From NCBI RefSeq assembly GCF_001050375.1, contig NZ_KQ130491.1, positions 91,863 to 155,862 of the forward strand: a stretch of 64,000 bases of DNA, written 5' to 3'. The stretch's first letter is position 1. Every line of letters starts with the position of its first letter. Below are positions 35,966-45,703 of the stretch, piece after piece. The notes beneath the pieces were generated by a model. That model ran no database searches, was not told where the DNA came from, and saw only the letters and a program-made list of their open reading frames with translations. Origin of the DNA: Catenovulum maritimum. Its GTDB lineage: Bacteria; Pseudomonadota; Gammaproteobacteria; Enterobacterales; Alteromonadaceae. A program made the position numbers and the translations under genes.

Positions 35966-38131
35966 ATGGATATTACTCATTTAGTTGATGGCCTCAACGA
36001 CAAGCAAAAACAAGCGATTACTGCACCATTGCAGTCTATGTTGATTTTAGCTGGCGCTGGAAGTGGTAAAACCCGAGTATTAGTTCATAGAATTGCTTGG
36101 TTAATGCAGGTTGAAAATTTACCGCCGCATTCTATTTTAGCGGTAACCTTTACCAATAAAGCGGCTGCTGAAATGCGCCATAGGGTAGAAGATTTACTAA
36201 AAACCTCAGTCCACAATATGTGGATCGGTACTTTTCATGGTCTAGCACACAGATTACTTCGCTTACATTATGCCGACGCTAAGTTACCAGAAGGCTTTCA
36301 AATACTGGACTCAGATGATCAACTCAGATTGATTAAGCGGGTGGTTAGAGCCTTAGATTTAGACGAGAAAAAATGGCCGCCTAAGCAAGCTATGTGGTAC
36401 ATCAATGGTAAAAAAGATGAAGGTTTAAGGCCACAGCATATTGAAACCTTTGGGAACCAGCAGGAACAAATTTTCAAGAAAATTTATGAGTCCTATCAAG
36501 AAACTTGTGATCGCTCTGGCCTAGTAGATTTTGCTGAACTATTACTGAGAGCACACGAATTATGGCTCAATAACCCTCAATTACTACGTCATTATCAAAA
36601 TCGATTTAAGAATATTTTGGTCGACGAATTCCAAGATACCAATAATATTCAGTATGCTTGGTTGCGCATGTTAGCGGATGGCGATAATTATATTGGCATA
36701 GTGGGTGACGATGACCAATCTATCTATGGTTGGCGTGGCGCTAGAGTTGAAAATATTCAACAGTTTTTAACTGACTATCCAGATGCTCATACTATTAGAC
36801 TGGAACAAAATTATCGTTCATCAGGTAATATTTTGAATGCGGCGAATAAGGTTATTGAAAATAACTCAGGGCGACTTGGCAAAAGTTTATGGACTGAGTC
36901 CGGTGATGGTGAAGATATTTCCTTATACGCGGCTTTTAACGAATTAGATGAATCCCGCTTTGTCGTTGCTCGAATTAAAGAATGGTTTGAGCAAGGTAAT
37001 GCCTATTCAGACTCGGCTATTTTATATCGAAGCAATGCTCAATCTCGAGTGCTGGAAGAAGCGTTAATCACGGAAAAAATACCCTATCGCATATATGGTG
37101 GTTTAAGATTCTTTGAAAGACAAGAGATTAAAGATACCCTTGCTTATTTAAGGTTACTGAATAACCGCCACGACGATGCGGCATTTGAAAGAATCATTAA
37201 TACTCCGACTCGAGGGATAGGCGAAAAATCTATCAGTCAATTACGTCAATATGCCAAAGAACACAATACGACTTTATGGCAAGCGGTTGAAGTGATGCTC
37301 GACAGTAAACTACTGGTTGGTCGTGCAGCAAACACAATTAAAAGCTTCGTTGAATTAATTCAAGCCATGGAAGAGTCAATTGAAGATGAAGTTTTATATC
37401 GACAGGCCGATATAGTGATTAAGCAGTCAGGTTTATTTCATATGTATCAAGCAGAGAAAGGTGAAAAAGCCCAAGCTCGAATCGATAACTTAGAAGAATT
37501 AGTCACAGCTTGTCGCCAGTTCGATAATAATGAACCGGATATGACAGACCTAAGTGCCTTTTTGTCTCATGCTGTGCTTGAATCTGGCGAAAATCAGGCC
37601 GATCAGCATCAAGATTGCGTCCAGTTGATGACACTTCACAGTGCTAAAGGCCTAGAATTTCCATTGGTCTTTATGGTTGGAGTAGAAGAAGGCATGTTCC
37701 CAAGTTTGCAGACCAGTGAAGAGTCGGGGCGAATGGAAGAAGAACGCAGGCTTTGTTATGTAGGCATGACTAGGGCGATGCAAAAGCTTTATATTAGCTA
37801 TGCTGAAACGCGACGCATTTATGGTAAAGATCAATACCATGCCCCGAGCCGATTTATTAAAGAAATTCCTGCTGAATGCGTCACAGAAATAAGGTTAAAT
37901 AACCAAGTGAGCCGGCCTTATAATACGGGGCGCTTTAGTCAAGAAAAAGTAACTGAGACATTTAACGAAACTGGTCTAGAATTAGGTCAGAGCGTTTTGC
38001 ATCACAAATTTGGTCCTGGGGTTATTACAAACTTTGAGGGCAGTGGTGAGCAAAGCCGAGTTGAGATTAATTTTAAGCATGCCGGAACCAAACTTTTGGT
38101 TGTCGCGTATGCCAGATTAGAACCCTTGTAA
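35966..38131 (+). CDS. uvrD: DNA helicase II (UvrD)
   Basis: 721 residues, the usual length. The N terminus (LVDGLNDKQKQAITAPLQSMLILAGAGSGKTRVLVHRIAWLM) closely follows E. coli UvrD. The superfamily 1 motifs are all visible, including FTNKAAAEMR, VDEFQDTN, GDDDQSIYGWRGA, LEQNYRS and VGMTRAM. The C-terminal VLHHKFGPGVITNFEG segment is the tudor-like RNA polymerase-interacting tail. It acts in mismatch and nucleotide-excision repair. It is divergent from the spondin_N genes. Confidence 0.96.
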   Translation: MDITHLVDGLNDKQKQAITAPLQSMLILAGAGSGKTRVLVHRIAWLMQVENLPPHSILAVTFTNKAAAEMRHRVEDLLKTSVHNMWIGTFHGLAHRLLRLHYADAKLPEGFQILDSDDQLRLIKRVVRALDLDEKKWPPKQAMWYINGKKDEGLRPQHIETFGNQQEQIFKKIYESYQETCDRSGLVDFAELLLRAHELWLNNPQLLRHYQNRFKNILVDEFQDTNNIQYAWLRMLADGDNYIGIVGDDDQSIYGWRGARVENIQQFLTDYPDAHTIRLEQNYRSSGNILNAANKVIENNSGRLGKSLWTESGDGEDISLYAAFNELDESRFVVARIKEWFEQGNAYSDSAILYRSNAQSRVLEEALITEKIPYRIYGGLRFFERQEIKDTLAYLRLLNNRHDDAAFERIINTPTRGIGEKSISQLRQYAKEHNTTLWQAVEVMLDSKLLVGRAANTIKSFVELIQAMEESIEDEVLYRQADIVIKQSGLFHMYQAEKGEKAQARIDNLEELVTACRQFDNNEPDMTDLSAFLSHAVLESGENQADQHQDCVQLMTLHSAKGLEFPLVFMVGVEEGMFPSLQTSEESGRMEEERRLCYVGMTRAMQKLYISYAETRRIYGKDQYHAPSRFIKEIPAECVTEIRLNNQVSRPYNTGRFSQEKVTETFNETGLELGQSVLHHKFGPGVITNFEGSGEQSRVEINFKHAGTKLLVVAYARLEPL

Positions 38132-38166
38132 TTAAATTTTATTTTTAGCAAATATAAGGAAGGATC

Positions 38167-39432
38167 TTGAGTCAAACTGACACCATGTTAATTATTGAAG
38201 ATAGCAAACCAATTGCTTCATTAATTAAACATATTGCGGAACAAGCAGGTTATCAAACCGATCTAGCTATGTCATATGCTCAAGCAGAAGCGTTACTTGC
38301 GAGTGGAAAATCGTATTCAGTTGCATCGATTGATTATAATTTACCAGATGCACCTGAAGGCGAGGCGATTGACCTTGTTTTAGACACTAAAACCCCAGGG
38401 ATAGTGCTGACGGGTAAAATGGATGAAGCAACTCGAGATAAAATTTTACGTAAACCTGTTGTCGATTACATCCCCAAAGAAACGGCTCAAGCCTATGCTT
38501 ATTTAGGTAAATTATTAACTAGACTCAAGCTCAATCGATATATAAAAGTTTTAGTGGTTGATGACTCTAAAGCTGCTCGATTGTATTTATCTCACTTGCT
38601 TTCGCGGCATCAATTTCAAGTCTCAGTTGCTGAAAATGGTCAAGCAGGGCTAGATTACTTAGTCGAAAACCCAGATGTTAAGCTGGTCATTACAGATAAT
38701 GAAATGCCTGTAATGGGCGGTATTAAATTTGTCAGTGAAGCTAGAAAGCTCTACACCAAAGACCAAATCTCAATTATAGGCTTATCTGGTAATGATGCTG
38801 GTTCGTTATCTGCAAGATTCATTAAAAGTGGCGCCAATGATTTCTTAAAAAAACCATTTTGCCACGAAGAATTTTATTGTCGTGTGGTCCAGAACATCGA
38901 ACATCTAGAGTATGTGAATCGAATTCAGATGCTTGCGAATACAGATTATTTAACTAAGCTAGGTAATCGTCGTTACTTTTTTGATAAAGCTCCAGAAGCT
39001 ATCAAACGTTGTATTAGCCAACAGCAATCGTATGGTTTGGCTATGATAGATATAGATCATTTTAAAAAAATTAATGATGTATATGGCCATGATGCCGGCG
39101 ATGTTGTCATCGCGCATATTGCTGATGTGATGAGAAAACTTTTCCCTAGTGCGATTGTGGCGCGCTTTGGTGGTGAAGAGTTTTGTATTTTATTTGAAGA
39201 TGCTTCAATCGAATCTGTGTTGTCAGAGTTAGATACGTTGAGACGTGAAATTGAGGCAAGTGAAATAACATTTAATCAAGAAAATATTCGCTACACAATT
39301 AGTATTGGTTACTCAGAGCAATCTGAGAATATTGATTTAATGCTAAGCATAGCCGATAACGCTTTATACCAAAGTAAAACAAATGGGCGGAATCAAGTGA
39401 CAGCTCAAAAGCCTGAGTTGGAAACTAATTAA
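38167..39432 (+). CDS. REC-REC-GGDEF diguanylate cyclase (first of tandem pair)
   Basis: 421 residues. The start is TTG at 38167, supported by AAGGAAGG just upstream; the next ATG (38185) is too far from that site. A first receiver-like domain (MLIIEDSKPIASLI, IDYNLPDAPEGEA) is followed by a second (VLVVDDSKAARLYL, phospho-Asp in VITDNEMPVMGG, Lys in LKKPF) and a GGDEF domain with active-site GGEEF (about 336-340). No RxxD inhibitory site precedes it. It should make cyclic-di-GMP under phosphorelay control. The adjacent downstream gene has the same layout. Confidence 0.92.
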   Translation: MSQTDTMLIIEDSKPIASLIKHIAEQAGYQTDLAMSYAQAEALLASGKSYSVASIDYNLPDAPEGEAIDLVLDTKTPGIVLTGKMDEATRDKILRKPVVDYIPKETAQAYAYLGKLLTRLKLNRYIKVLVVDDSKAARLYLSHLLSRHQFQVSVAENGQAGLDYLVENPDVKLVITDNEMPVMGGIKFVSEARKLYTKDQISIIGLSGNDAGSLSARFIKSGANDFLKKPFCHEEFYCRVVQNIEHLEYVNRIQMLANTDYLTKLGNRRYFFDKAPEAIKRCISQQQSYGLAMIDIDHFKKINDVYGHDAGDVVIAHIADVMRKLFPSAIVARFGGEEFCILFEDASIESVLSELDTLRREIEASEITFNQENIRYTISIGYSEQSENIDLMLSIADNALYQSKTNGRNQVTAQKPELETN

Positions 39433-39434
39433 AT

Positions 39435-40682
39435 ATGAGCAAAGAAAAAGTTCTAATTATTGACGACAATAAATCGATAACTCGAGTGGTCGATGCGATA
39501 GCTAAAAAAATGGGCTTTCTCACGGCTGTGGTGCATAGTTATCGTCAATTAGAACAAGTCATTACTGAAAATAATGAGTTTTTTTGTGCCTGTGTTGATT
39601 TTAACCTGCCAGATGCGCCAAATGGTGAAGCGATTGATTTTGTCATTAATCAAGGTATTCCTGCTTTCGTTTTGACTGGGCAAATGGATGAGCAAACTCG
39701 TCAGACGATTCTTTCTAAACCGGTAATTGATTACGTACCAAAAGAAACGATTCAATCTTTTGATTATGTCGGCAAGCTTTTAGCGCGGTTGAAAGCGAAT
39801 GAAAAAATTCGAATTTTGATTGTAGACGATTCTGCGTCAGCTCGAATCCACTTAAGAAGCATGCTAACCAGACATAACTTTCTGATATCTGAAGCTCTGA
39901 ATGGGGTAGAAGCCCTAAAAGTGCTGGAAACCTATAATGACATCAAGTTAGTGGTAACAGACAATGAAATGCCTGTTATGACTGGCTTACAGCTGGTGCC
40001 TGAAATCCGCAAAAAATACGAACATCAAAAATTAGCCATTATTGCTATTTCTAGCTCTAACCAAAGTATATTGTCGGCTCGATTTCTTAAAAGTGGAGCG
40101 GATGATTATCTATCCAAGCCTTTTAGCGCAGAAGAATTTTATACTCGTATTTTCAGAAACCTAGAGTTTATTGAGCATGTTGAGGAAGTGCAGTTTGCGG
40201 TCGACCATGATTTTCTAACCAAGATGCATAACCGACGATATTTTTTTGAACAATCAGATATTATCTTAAATAAAATGAAAGAAACGGATAGCAACGCAGT
40301 TTTTGCCATTTTAGATTTAGACCACTTTAAATCCGTAAACGATACTTATGGGCATGATGCTGGAGATATCATTCTTGTTCAAACCGCTAAACGGTTAAAA
40401 CAGCATTTTCCAGAGTGTTTAACCGCTCGGTTAGGCGGCGAAGAGTTTTGTATTTTATTCCCTAATACAAGCTCTGAAGAGGCAATTGGCCGTTTAGAGT
40501 TTTTAGTTCATCATTTTGAAAATTTTGAATTTGAAATTCCAGATAAGAGCTTACAAGTGACATTAAGCATAGGCATGGCTGATTGCAGTGATGGTCATAT
40601 CAGTGAAACCATGAAGCGTGCTGATCAAGCTTTATATCGAGCAAAACAAAATGGACGTAACCAATTAGTTGAAGCCAATTAG
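39435..40682 (+). CDS. REC-REC-GGDEF diguanylate cyclase (second of tandem pair)
   Basis: 415 residues beginning 2 bases after the previous stop, so translation is probably coupled. Same architecture: receiver 1 (VLIIDDNKSITRVV, VDFNLPDAPNGEA), receiver 2 (ILIVDDSASARIHL, VVTDNEMPVMTG, LSKPF) and GGDEF with GGEEF in ARLGGEEFCILF. Again no RxxD product-inhibition site. The two proteins align along their whole length, so they arose by tandem duplication, but they have diverged enough for separate inputs. Confidence 0.92.
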   Translation: MSKEKVLIIDDNKSITRVVDAIAKKMGFLTAVVHSYRQLEQVITENNEFFCACVDFNLPDAPNGEAIDFVINQGIPAFVLTGQMDEQTRQTILSKPVIDYVPKETIQSFDYVGKLLARLKANEKIRILIVDDSASARIHLRSMLTRHNFLISEALNGVEALKVLETYNDIKLVVTDNEMPVMTGLQLVPEIRKKYEHQKLAIIAISSSNQSILSARFLKSGADDYLSKPFSAEEFYTRIFRNLEFIEHVEEVQFAVDHDFLTKMHNRRYFFEQSDIILNKMKETDSNAVFAILDLDHFKSVNDTYGHDAGDIILVQTAKRLKQHFPECLTARLGGEEFCILFPNTSSEEAIGRLEFLVHHFENFEFEIPDKSLQVTLSIGMADCSDGHISETMKRADQALYRAKQNGRNQLVEAN

Positions 40683-40803
40683 ACTATCGATGTTATAATT
40701 CCCGCATCAAACTTCAATTTAGCTATTTTGTCCTCGCGTATTAGAGGGAAATTTGCTGTTCTATTGATATTCTTATTTTTTAGTTTTCTTGTTAGAGGTC
40801 CCA

Positions 40804-41628
40804 ATGCTTACTGCCGGCAAATCCTATCAGCTTAAAATCGTTAAAAATGATGAGACCGGAATTTGGCTCGATGCACAAAACTTAGGTGAAGTGTTATTGC
40901 CTAAAAAGCTTGCGCCTAAGCAAGCACAAGAAGGCGATTTAGTTTGGGCTTATTTATATCATGACTCTAAAGAGCGTCTTACCGCGACAACCCAAAAAGT
41001 GAAAGCTCAAGTGGGTGAGTTTGCCTGCTTAAAAGTTGTTTCAGCCAGTGCATATGGCGTTTTTGTTGATCTTGGGTTAGACAAAGATGTCATTATTCCG
41101 CAAAACCAGCAAAAAAGAGACATGGAAATAGGGCGTAAGTATCTCGTATATTTATACCTAGATGAAGACGGCCGAATCACTGCGACAGCTAAAACGAATG
41201 AATATTTAGATCAAACTGAAGCTCCTTACGAAGTAAAAGATGCGGTTAATTTATTAGTCTTGAATGAGTCTGATCTAGGATACAACGCGATTATTAATCA
41301 TGCGCATCGTGGTGTTTTGTATCGTAATGAAGTATTTGAAAGGTTAGAGTTTGGTCAGTTCAAAAAAGGCTTTATCAAACGCATTCGTCCTGATGGCAAG
41401 ATAGACTTAATCTTACAAGCCGGTAAAGAAACCCGAGATAAATATAGCGCGAGCATTTTAAAGTATTTAGAAAAAAATGATGGTTTTGCACCATTTCACG
41501 ATAAAAGCTCACCTGAAGAAATCAACAAAGCATTTGCTATGAGCAAAGCCGCATTCAAAAAAGCGATAGGCGGCTTATATAAAACGAAAAAAATTAAGAT
41601 TGAATCAGATGGGATTCGACTAATTTAA
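40804..41628 (+). CDS. CvfB-like S1-domain RNA-binding protein
   Basis: 274 residues from the ATG at 40804, which has AGAGGT five bases upstream; a TTG 15 bases earlier lies in that site and is rejected. Serial S1-like folds are visible (YQLKIVKNDETGIWLDAQNLGEVLLP; FACLKVVSASAYGVFVDLGLDKDVIIP; IINHAHRGVLYRNEVFERLEFGQFKKGFIKRIRPDGKIDLIL), then a winged-helix tail (AFAMSKAAFKKAIGGLYKTKKIKIESDGIRL). This matches the CvfB/YitL family, known as virulence or RNA-binding factors in Gram-positives. Its 3' end overlaps the convergent gene by 35 bases. Confidence 0.9.
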   Translation: MLTAGKSYQLKIVKNDETGIWLDAQNLGEVLLPKKLAPKQAQEGDLVWAYLYHDSKERLTATTQKVKAQVGEFACLKVVSASAYGVFVDLGLDKDVIIPQNQQKRDMEIGRKYLVYLYLDEDGRITATAKTNEYLDQTEAPYEVKDAVNLLVLNESDLGYNAIINHAHRGVLYRNEVFERLEFGQFKKGFIKRIRPDGKIDLILQAGKETRDKYSASILKYLEKNDGFAPFHDKSSPEEINKAFAMSKAAFKKAIGGLYKTKKIKIESDGIRLI

Positions 41629-42106
41629 TAAATTCAGCTGATTTTAGTTGGTTATTGGCTAAGTTTAAGTATATATCTAGCGGCTTATTTGATTGAGTCG
41701 CTGGGTTTGTATCTTCTCTAAATAAGGCTTGAATACAAGCTTTTTGCTCTAACGCCTCGCATTTTAATTCTGCATTTAATACCGATTCTTTAACCGCTTG
41801 GTAATCATTTAACGGTAAATTCTGCTTTAAGCTATTTCTAACTTTTCGGATTGCTTGGGTATGCTGTTGGCTAAATTGATTGGTCGCTTCGATCGCGCTG
41901 TGGATTAATTGAGTGTTTAAGCTGGATTTTTGGCTTTGGTAAATCGCAAAAATTAATAGCAAGTTGACGTTTAAACCATAAGTGTTTTGCCAGTTTAAGC
42001 AGAGTTGCTGAAGCTTATCATCTTGATAAATTTGGCAGCTAAGCTGCCAAATTCGATTTATTTCACCGGTTATATTACTGCTAGTTCGCTCGTGCTGATG
42101 TAGCAT
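41594..42106 (-). CDS. TIGR02444/DUF2390 family protein
   Basis: 170 residues, cytoplasmic, mostly helical. It carries the family's signature region WQLSCQIYQDDKLQQLCLNWQNTYGLNVNLLLIFAIYQ. Function is unknown. It ends inside the convergent CvfB-like gene (35-base overlap) and starts 2 bases after the yheS stop, so it is co-transcribed with the ABC-F gene; this pairing is common in gammaproteobacteria. Confidence 0.88.
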   Translation of the reverse strand: MLHQHERTSSNITGEINRIWQLSCQIYQDDKLQQLCLNWQNTYGLNVNLLLIFAIYQSQKSSLNTQLIHSAIEATNQFSQQHTQAIRKVRNSLKQNLPLNDYQAVKESVLNAELKCEALEQKACIQALFREDTNPATQSNKPLDIYLNLANNQLKSAEFIKLVESHLIQS

Positions 42107-42108
42107 AG

Positions 42109-44025
42109 TTAACTCGCTTGGCTATCAAACTCTGCTTGGCGTTGCTCTAGTTCTTCTTCTAGTTCTAACCAAGCTTCCTCTGTTTGCTCTAACTCTGGCT
42201 TAATTTGAGCTTGCTGTTTTAATAACTCAGTTAATTTTGCTTTGTTTTCAGAAGCATAAATATCACTATCAGCAAGTTGCGCTTCTATCTCGTCTAGTTT
42301 TTGCTGTAATGTATCTGTCTGCTTACTGAGCTTTTCAATTTTTTGTCTTAATGGTTTTGTCGCTTGTCTAAATTCGGCTTCTCTGCGTTTTTGCTCTTTT
42401 TTATTACTGGCTGAATTCGCTTTAGTTGAGCTTGAATCACTACTGGTTTCAGCTTTATTTTGCTCAGTTAACCAAGCTTCGTAGTCTTCTAAGTCGCCTT
42501 CAAAAGCCGAGACCCTACCCGAATCAACTAAGTAAAAATCATCACAAGTGCTTCTGAGTATGTGCCTATCATGCGAGACTATAATCATAGCGCCTTGATA
42601 TTCTTGAAGCGCTAAAGTGAGCGCAAAACGCATATCTAAATCTAAATGGTTAGTTGGCTCATCCAGTAATAACAAGTTAGGTTTTTGCCAAACGAGCAGC
42701 GCGAGTACAAGACGGGCTTTTTCACCACCTGAGAAATTAGCAATTTCAGATAAAGCTTGATCACCAGAAAAGCCAAAGCCACCTAAATGATCCCTGAGTA
42801 CTTGCTCTGTTTCATTATTTGCTAAACGCGTTAAATGCTGTAGTGGGGAATCTTGTGGTCTTAATTGCTCCAGCTGGTGCTGAGCAAAGTAGCCTATATT
42901 TAAGCCTGCGGCGTGTGTGACTTCGCCTGCTTTAGCTTGAATATCACCAGCTAATAATTTGATTAAAGTCGATTTACCAGCCCCATTTCGACCGAGTAAA
43001 CCAATTCTGCTACCGGGTACTAGATTGAGTTGCACGGTTTCTAATATGGTTTTATCTGGATAGCCAGCTGATACCTTATCTAAAGCAATTAATGGGTTAG
43101 GGTTTTTTTCAGGTTTAAGAAAGCTAAAGTTAAATTCACTATCGACGTGAGCAGGAGCAATAACTTCCATTTTGGCTAAGGCCTTTACTCTTGATTGAGC
43201 CTGCTTCGCTTTACTTGCTTTAGCTTTAAACCTGTCAATAAAGCTTTGTACGTGTGCTTTTTCGCGTTGTTGTTTTTCGTACAGGGCTTGCTGCTGCTCT
43301 AGTTTTGCCGCGCGCTGGATTTCAAAAGCAGAGTAGTTGCCTTTGTAACTAAATATCTTTTGCTGTTCGATATGACAAATTTGCTGACAAACCTCATCTA
43401 AAAAGTCTCTGTCATGCGAAATTAAGATAAGCGTGCCGGCATATTGGTTTAAAAATTTGGCAAGCCAAATAACTGCATCTAAATCTAAGTGGTTGGTCGG
43501 CTCATCGAGTAGGAGTAAATCTGAGCGACAAATCAATGCTTGCGCTAAATTCAATCGCATACGCCAACCACCAGAAAAATCAGCCACGCTAGCCGATTGC
43601 TGGGTTTGATTAAAGCCTAATCCGTGCATTAATTGTCCGGCTCTCGCATAAATTGTGTAACCGCCAATGTGTTCCATTTTTTCATAAAGCGCGGCGAGTT
43701 TATCGCCTTGTTGTTTTTCTTCGGCTGCCGCGATTTGAGCGGTTAAAGCTCGATATTCCTGATCACCATCTATAACATACTCAATTGCAGTTTGGTCGAG
43801 CGCAGGTGTTTCTTGCTTTACATTTGCAATTACCCAATGGTTTGGGACAGATAAATCACCACTATCAATATGAAGAATGTTATTTAGCAAGCCAAATAAG
43901 CTAGACTTACCACAGCCATTTTTGCCTATTAAGCCAACTTTTTGGCCAGGATGAATAACGGCAGATGCTTGTTCTAATAAAAAAGATTGGCCACGCTGAA
44001 GAGAAATTTTATTTAGGGTAATCAT
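42109..44025 (-). CDS. yheS: ABC-F ATPase YheS
   Basis: 638 residues from the ATG at 44025, which matches the start of E. coli YheS (637 residues); a TTG 42 bases upstream is unlikely. Two ATP-binding cassettes have Walker A GKNGCGKS and GRNGAGKS and signatures FSGGWRMRL and FSGGEKARL. An arm and linker rich in Lys and Gln (AKASKAKQAQSRVKALAKME) lie between them, and a C-terminal coiled coil (about 545-635) closes the protein. ABC-F proteins act on ribosomes, not in transport. It is divergent from yheV, as in enterobacteria. Confidence 0.94.
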   Translation of the reverse strand: MITLNKISLQRGQSFLLEQASAVIHPGQKVGLIGKNGCGKSSLFGLLNNILHIDSGDLSVPNHWVIANVKQETPALDQTAIEYVIDGDQEYRALTAQIAAAEEKQQGDKLAALYEKMEHIGGYTIYARAGQLMHGLGFNQTQQSASVADFSGGWRMRLNLAQALICRSDLLLLDEPTNHLDLDAVIWLAKFLNQYAGTLILISHDRDFLDEVCQQICHIEQQKIFSYKGNYSAFEIQRAAKLEQQQALYEKQQREKAHVQSFIDRFKAKASKAKQAQSRVKALAKMEVIAPAHVDSEFNFSFLKPEKNPNPLIALDKVSAGYPDKTILETVQLNLVPGSRIGLLGRNGAGKSTLIKLLAGDIQAKAGEVTHAAGLNIGYFAQHQLEQLRPQDSPLQHLTRLANNETEQVLRDHLGGFGFSGDQALSEIANFSGGEKARLVLALLVWQKPNLLLLDEPTNHLDLDMRFALTLALQEYQGAMIIVSHDRHILRSTCDDFYLVDSGRVSAFEGDLEDYEAWLTEQNKAETSSDSSSTKANSASNKKEQKRREAEFRQATKPLRQKIEKLSKQTDTLQQKLDEIEAQLADSDIYASENKAKLTELLKQQAQIKPELEQTEEAWLELEEELEQRQAEFDSQAS

Positions 44026-44167
44026 TTGGTTTCGAGCTGCGAAATAGTAGGCGTATAATATACCCAAGCTGGTTGAAAATACAGTTGCAAGATGATGTGT
44101 ATAACGGAAAAACGATATCTTGTCGATTTAAGGTTTGACCGCTACATCAGATTTAAATAGGAAAAGT

Positions 44168-44368
44168 ATGAAACTTAAGAAAAGATTTATTGCGGGCGCG
44201 GTATGCCCAGAATGCAAAGCTCAAGATACACTAATGCTTTATCTTGAGAATTCAGTTGAAAAAGTTGAGTGCGTCGATTGTGGTCATAAACAAAGCAAAA
44301 CCACGCAAGAAGTTGAGAAAGTCACTAAAACAACGAATCAAGTGATAGGCTTGTTTAAACCCGAGTAG
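44168..44368 (+). CDS. yheV: YheV family zinc-ribbon protein
   Basis: 66 residues from the ATG at 44168 (AGGAAAAGT upstream), the same length as E. coli YheV; a TTG 33 bases upstream would add an unlikely leader. KKRFIAGAVCPECKAQDTLMLY and VECVDCGHKQS supply two CxxC pairs for a zinc ribbon, and the end VIGLFKPE is family-typical. Function is unknown. It is convergent with slyX. Confidence 0.93.
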   Translation: MKLKKRFIAGAVCPECKAQDTLMLYLENSVEKVECVDCGHKQSKTTQEVEKVTKTTNQVIGLFKPE

Positions 44369-44375
44369 TTAATCG

Positions 44376-44600
44376 CTAGTAATGCGGTGGCGGGGTTTCG
44401 TCATCTAAAGAAGCCAGACTATCAGAAGGCTGTATCGCTTTCATTTTTTTAGCTAAAGCCGCCATTTGCTTTTGTAGTGTCATTAACTGATCTTGCTGGC
44501 TAATCAGCGCATCATTTAGAGACTGGATTGTGTCTTCTTGAAAAGCTAATTGAGTTTCTAAATCTGCTATTTTATATTCTAAGTCTGTGGTAGTTGTCAT
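44376..44600 (-). CDS. slyX: SlyX family protein
   Basis: 74 residues from the ATG at 44600 (GAG upstream); a TTG at 44624 would overlap the upstream gene and lacks a site. Nearly the whole protein is a coiled coil (LEYKIADLETQLAFQEDTIQSLNDALISQQDQLMTLQKQM), ending DDETPPPHY as in SlyX. Function is unknown. It starts 5 bases after the WD40-type gene, so both share an mRNA. Confidence 0.92.
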   Translation of the reverse strand: MTTTTDLEYKIADLETQLAFQEDTIQSLNDALISQQDQLMTLQKQMAALAKKMKAIQPSDSLASLDDETPPPHY

Positions 44601-44605
44601 ATGCT

Positions 44606-45589
44606 CTAATACTTTATTGGCCAAAATTCAGTATTCCCAACTGAACTTTCAGATACGATTTGCTCTGGGCTAAAAAACGCTGCAGAGTTTACCACAGCCC
44701 CTGCAAACTTAGTCTTATTATTTGTCGCAACTTTCCACTCCTGTTGTAACTTGCCAGACGTTAAATCCCATAATAAAAGCTGTTGTCCGTCAGATGCCGT
44801 TAATATGAAATTTTGATTAGGGTGAAACCGAGCAGAAGTAATTACTTCAGGTAGTCGATTTTTATCTAATTGAGAAACGATTTTTCTATCTTTGAGTTGC
44901 CAGACCTTGGCTGTATTTTTATCACTGCTGAAAATAAGGCGCTTATCTGGGCTGATGGTAATTCGTGTAATTCTGCTCGTGTGGGTGAAGCTTTGAATCA
45001 TTTCAAAATTGGATAATTGCCAAACAAGCACTTTATAGTCATCGGATGCAGACACAAGTAGCTCGTCATCTTGACTGAGGGCGATATCGTTAATAGAAGC
45101 TTGGTGTAGCTGTACTTTTCTGGCTTGATTTGTATTGAAGTTGATTAGGCTAACTTGGCCATTAGATAGCGCTATGATGACTTCTGTCGACTTCTCCGAA
45201 ATCGCAATCGCGCGAATCTTACTGTCTGAGATTGACCAGTAACCTAGCATACTCCCATTTTGAATATTCCACACCGCGAGTTCATTTGCAGAAGCGGTCG
45301 CCGCGTATTGAGATGTAGAAGAAATGTGGGTTAAAAAAATTAAATCATGAATTTTTGAACTATGTTGCCAGATGTATGTCGGATGTTGTTCGGTCAATTT
45401 TCTTAGGTAAGCTTTACCATCGATAGAAGCCGTGAGCGACCATTTTTTATCTAAAGAAATAAATCCAGATGTGGTGCCAAGCTGAGTATGAGGGATTACT
45501 GTATCAGCCTGATGAGCTGAAAATTTACAGCTAATTACCAAAATTAGGGCAAAAAAGATAAAAAATGGCCGAATAATGCCAATATACAT
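44606..45589 (-). CDS. WD40-repeat lipoprotein
   Basis: 327 residues. A hydrophobic N terminus ends in a lipobox-like VISC (Cys21). WD-type repeats follow through the protein: KWSLTASIDGKAYLRKL, QYAATASANELAVWNIQNG, DELLVSASDDYKVLVWQL, RLIFSSDKNTAKVWQLKDRKI and NFILTASDGQQLLLWDLTSG. The protein is probably a seven-bladed propeller acting as a periplasmic scaffold; the partner is unknown. It precedes slyX and is divergent from fkpA, a placement seen in several Alteromonadales-like neighbourhoods (from memory, unchecked). Confidence 0.85.
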   Translation of the reverse strand: MYIGIIRPFFIFFALILVISCKFSAHQADTVIPHTQLGTTSGFISLDKKWSLTASIDGKAYLRKLTEQHPTYIWQHSSKIHDLIFLTHISSTSQYAATASANELAVWNIQNGSMLGYWSISDSKIRAIAISEKSTEVIIALSNGQVSLINFNTNQARKVQLHQASINDIALSQDDELLVSASDDYKVLVWQLSNFEMIQSFTHTSRITRITISPDKRLIFSSDKNTAKVWQLKDRKIVSQLDKNRLPEVITSARFHPNQNFILTASDGQQLLLWDLTSGKLQQEWKVATNNKTKFAGAVVNSAAFFSPEQIVSESSVGNTEFWPIKY

Positions 45590-45703
45590 AGGAATACAGT
45601 TGTTTATTGTGCTGATAAGGTTAGTATAAAGCGTTTTTAATACTCTGCATCAAGCAAGTGACAAAATAAAGCGAATAAGATTTTATAATTGGAGTATCTA
45701 CAG

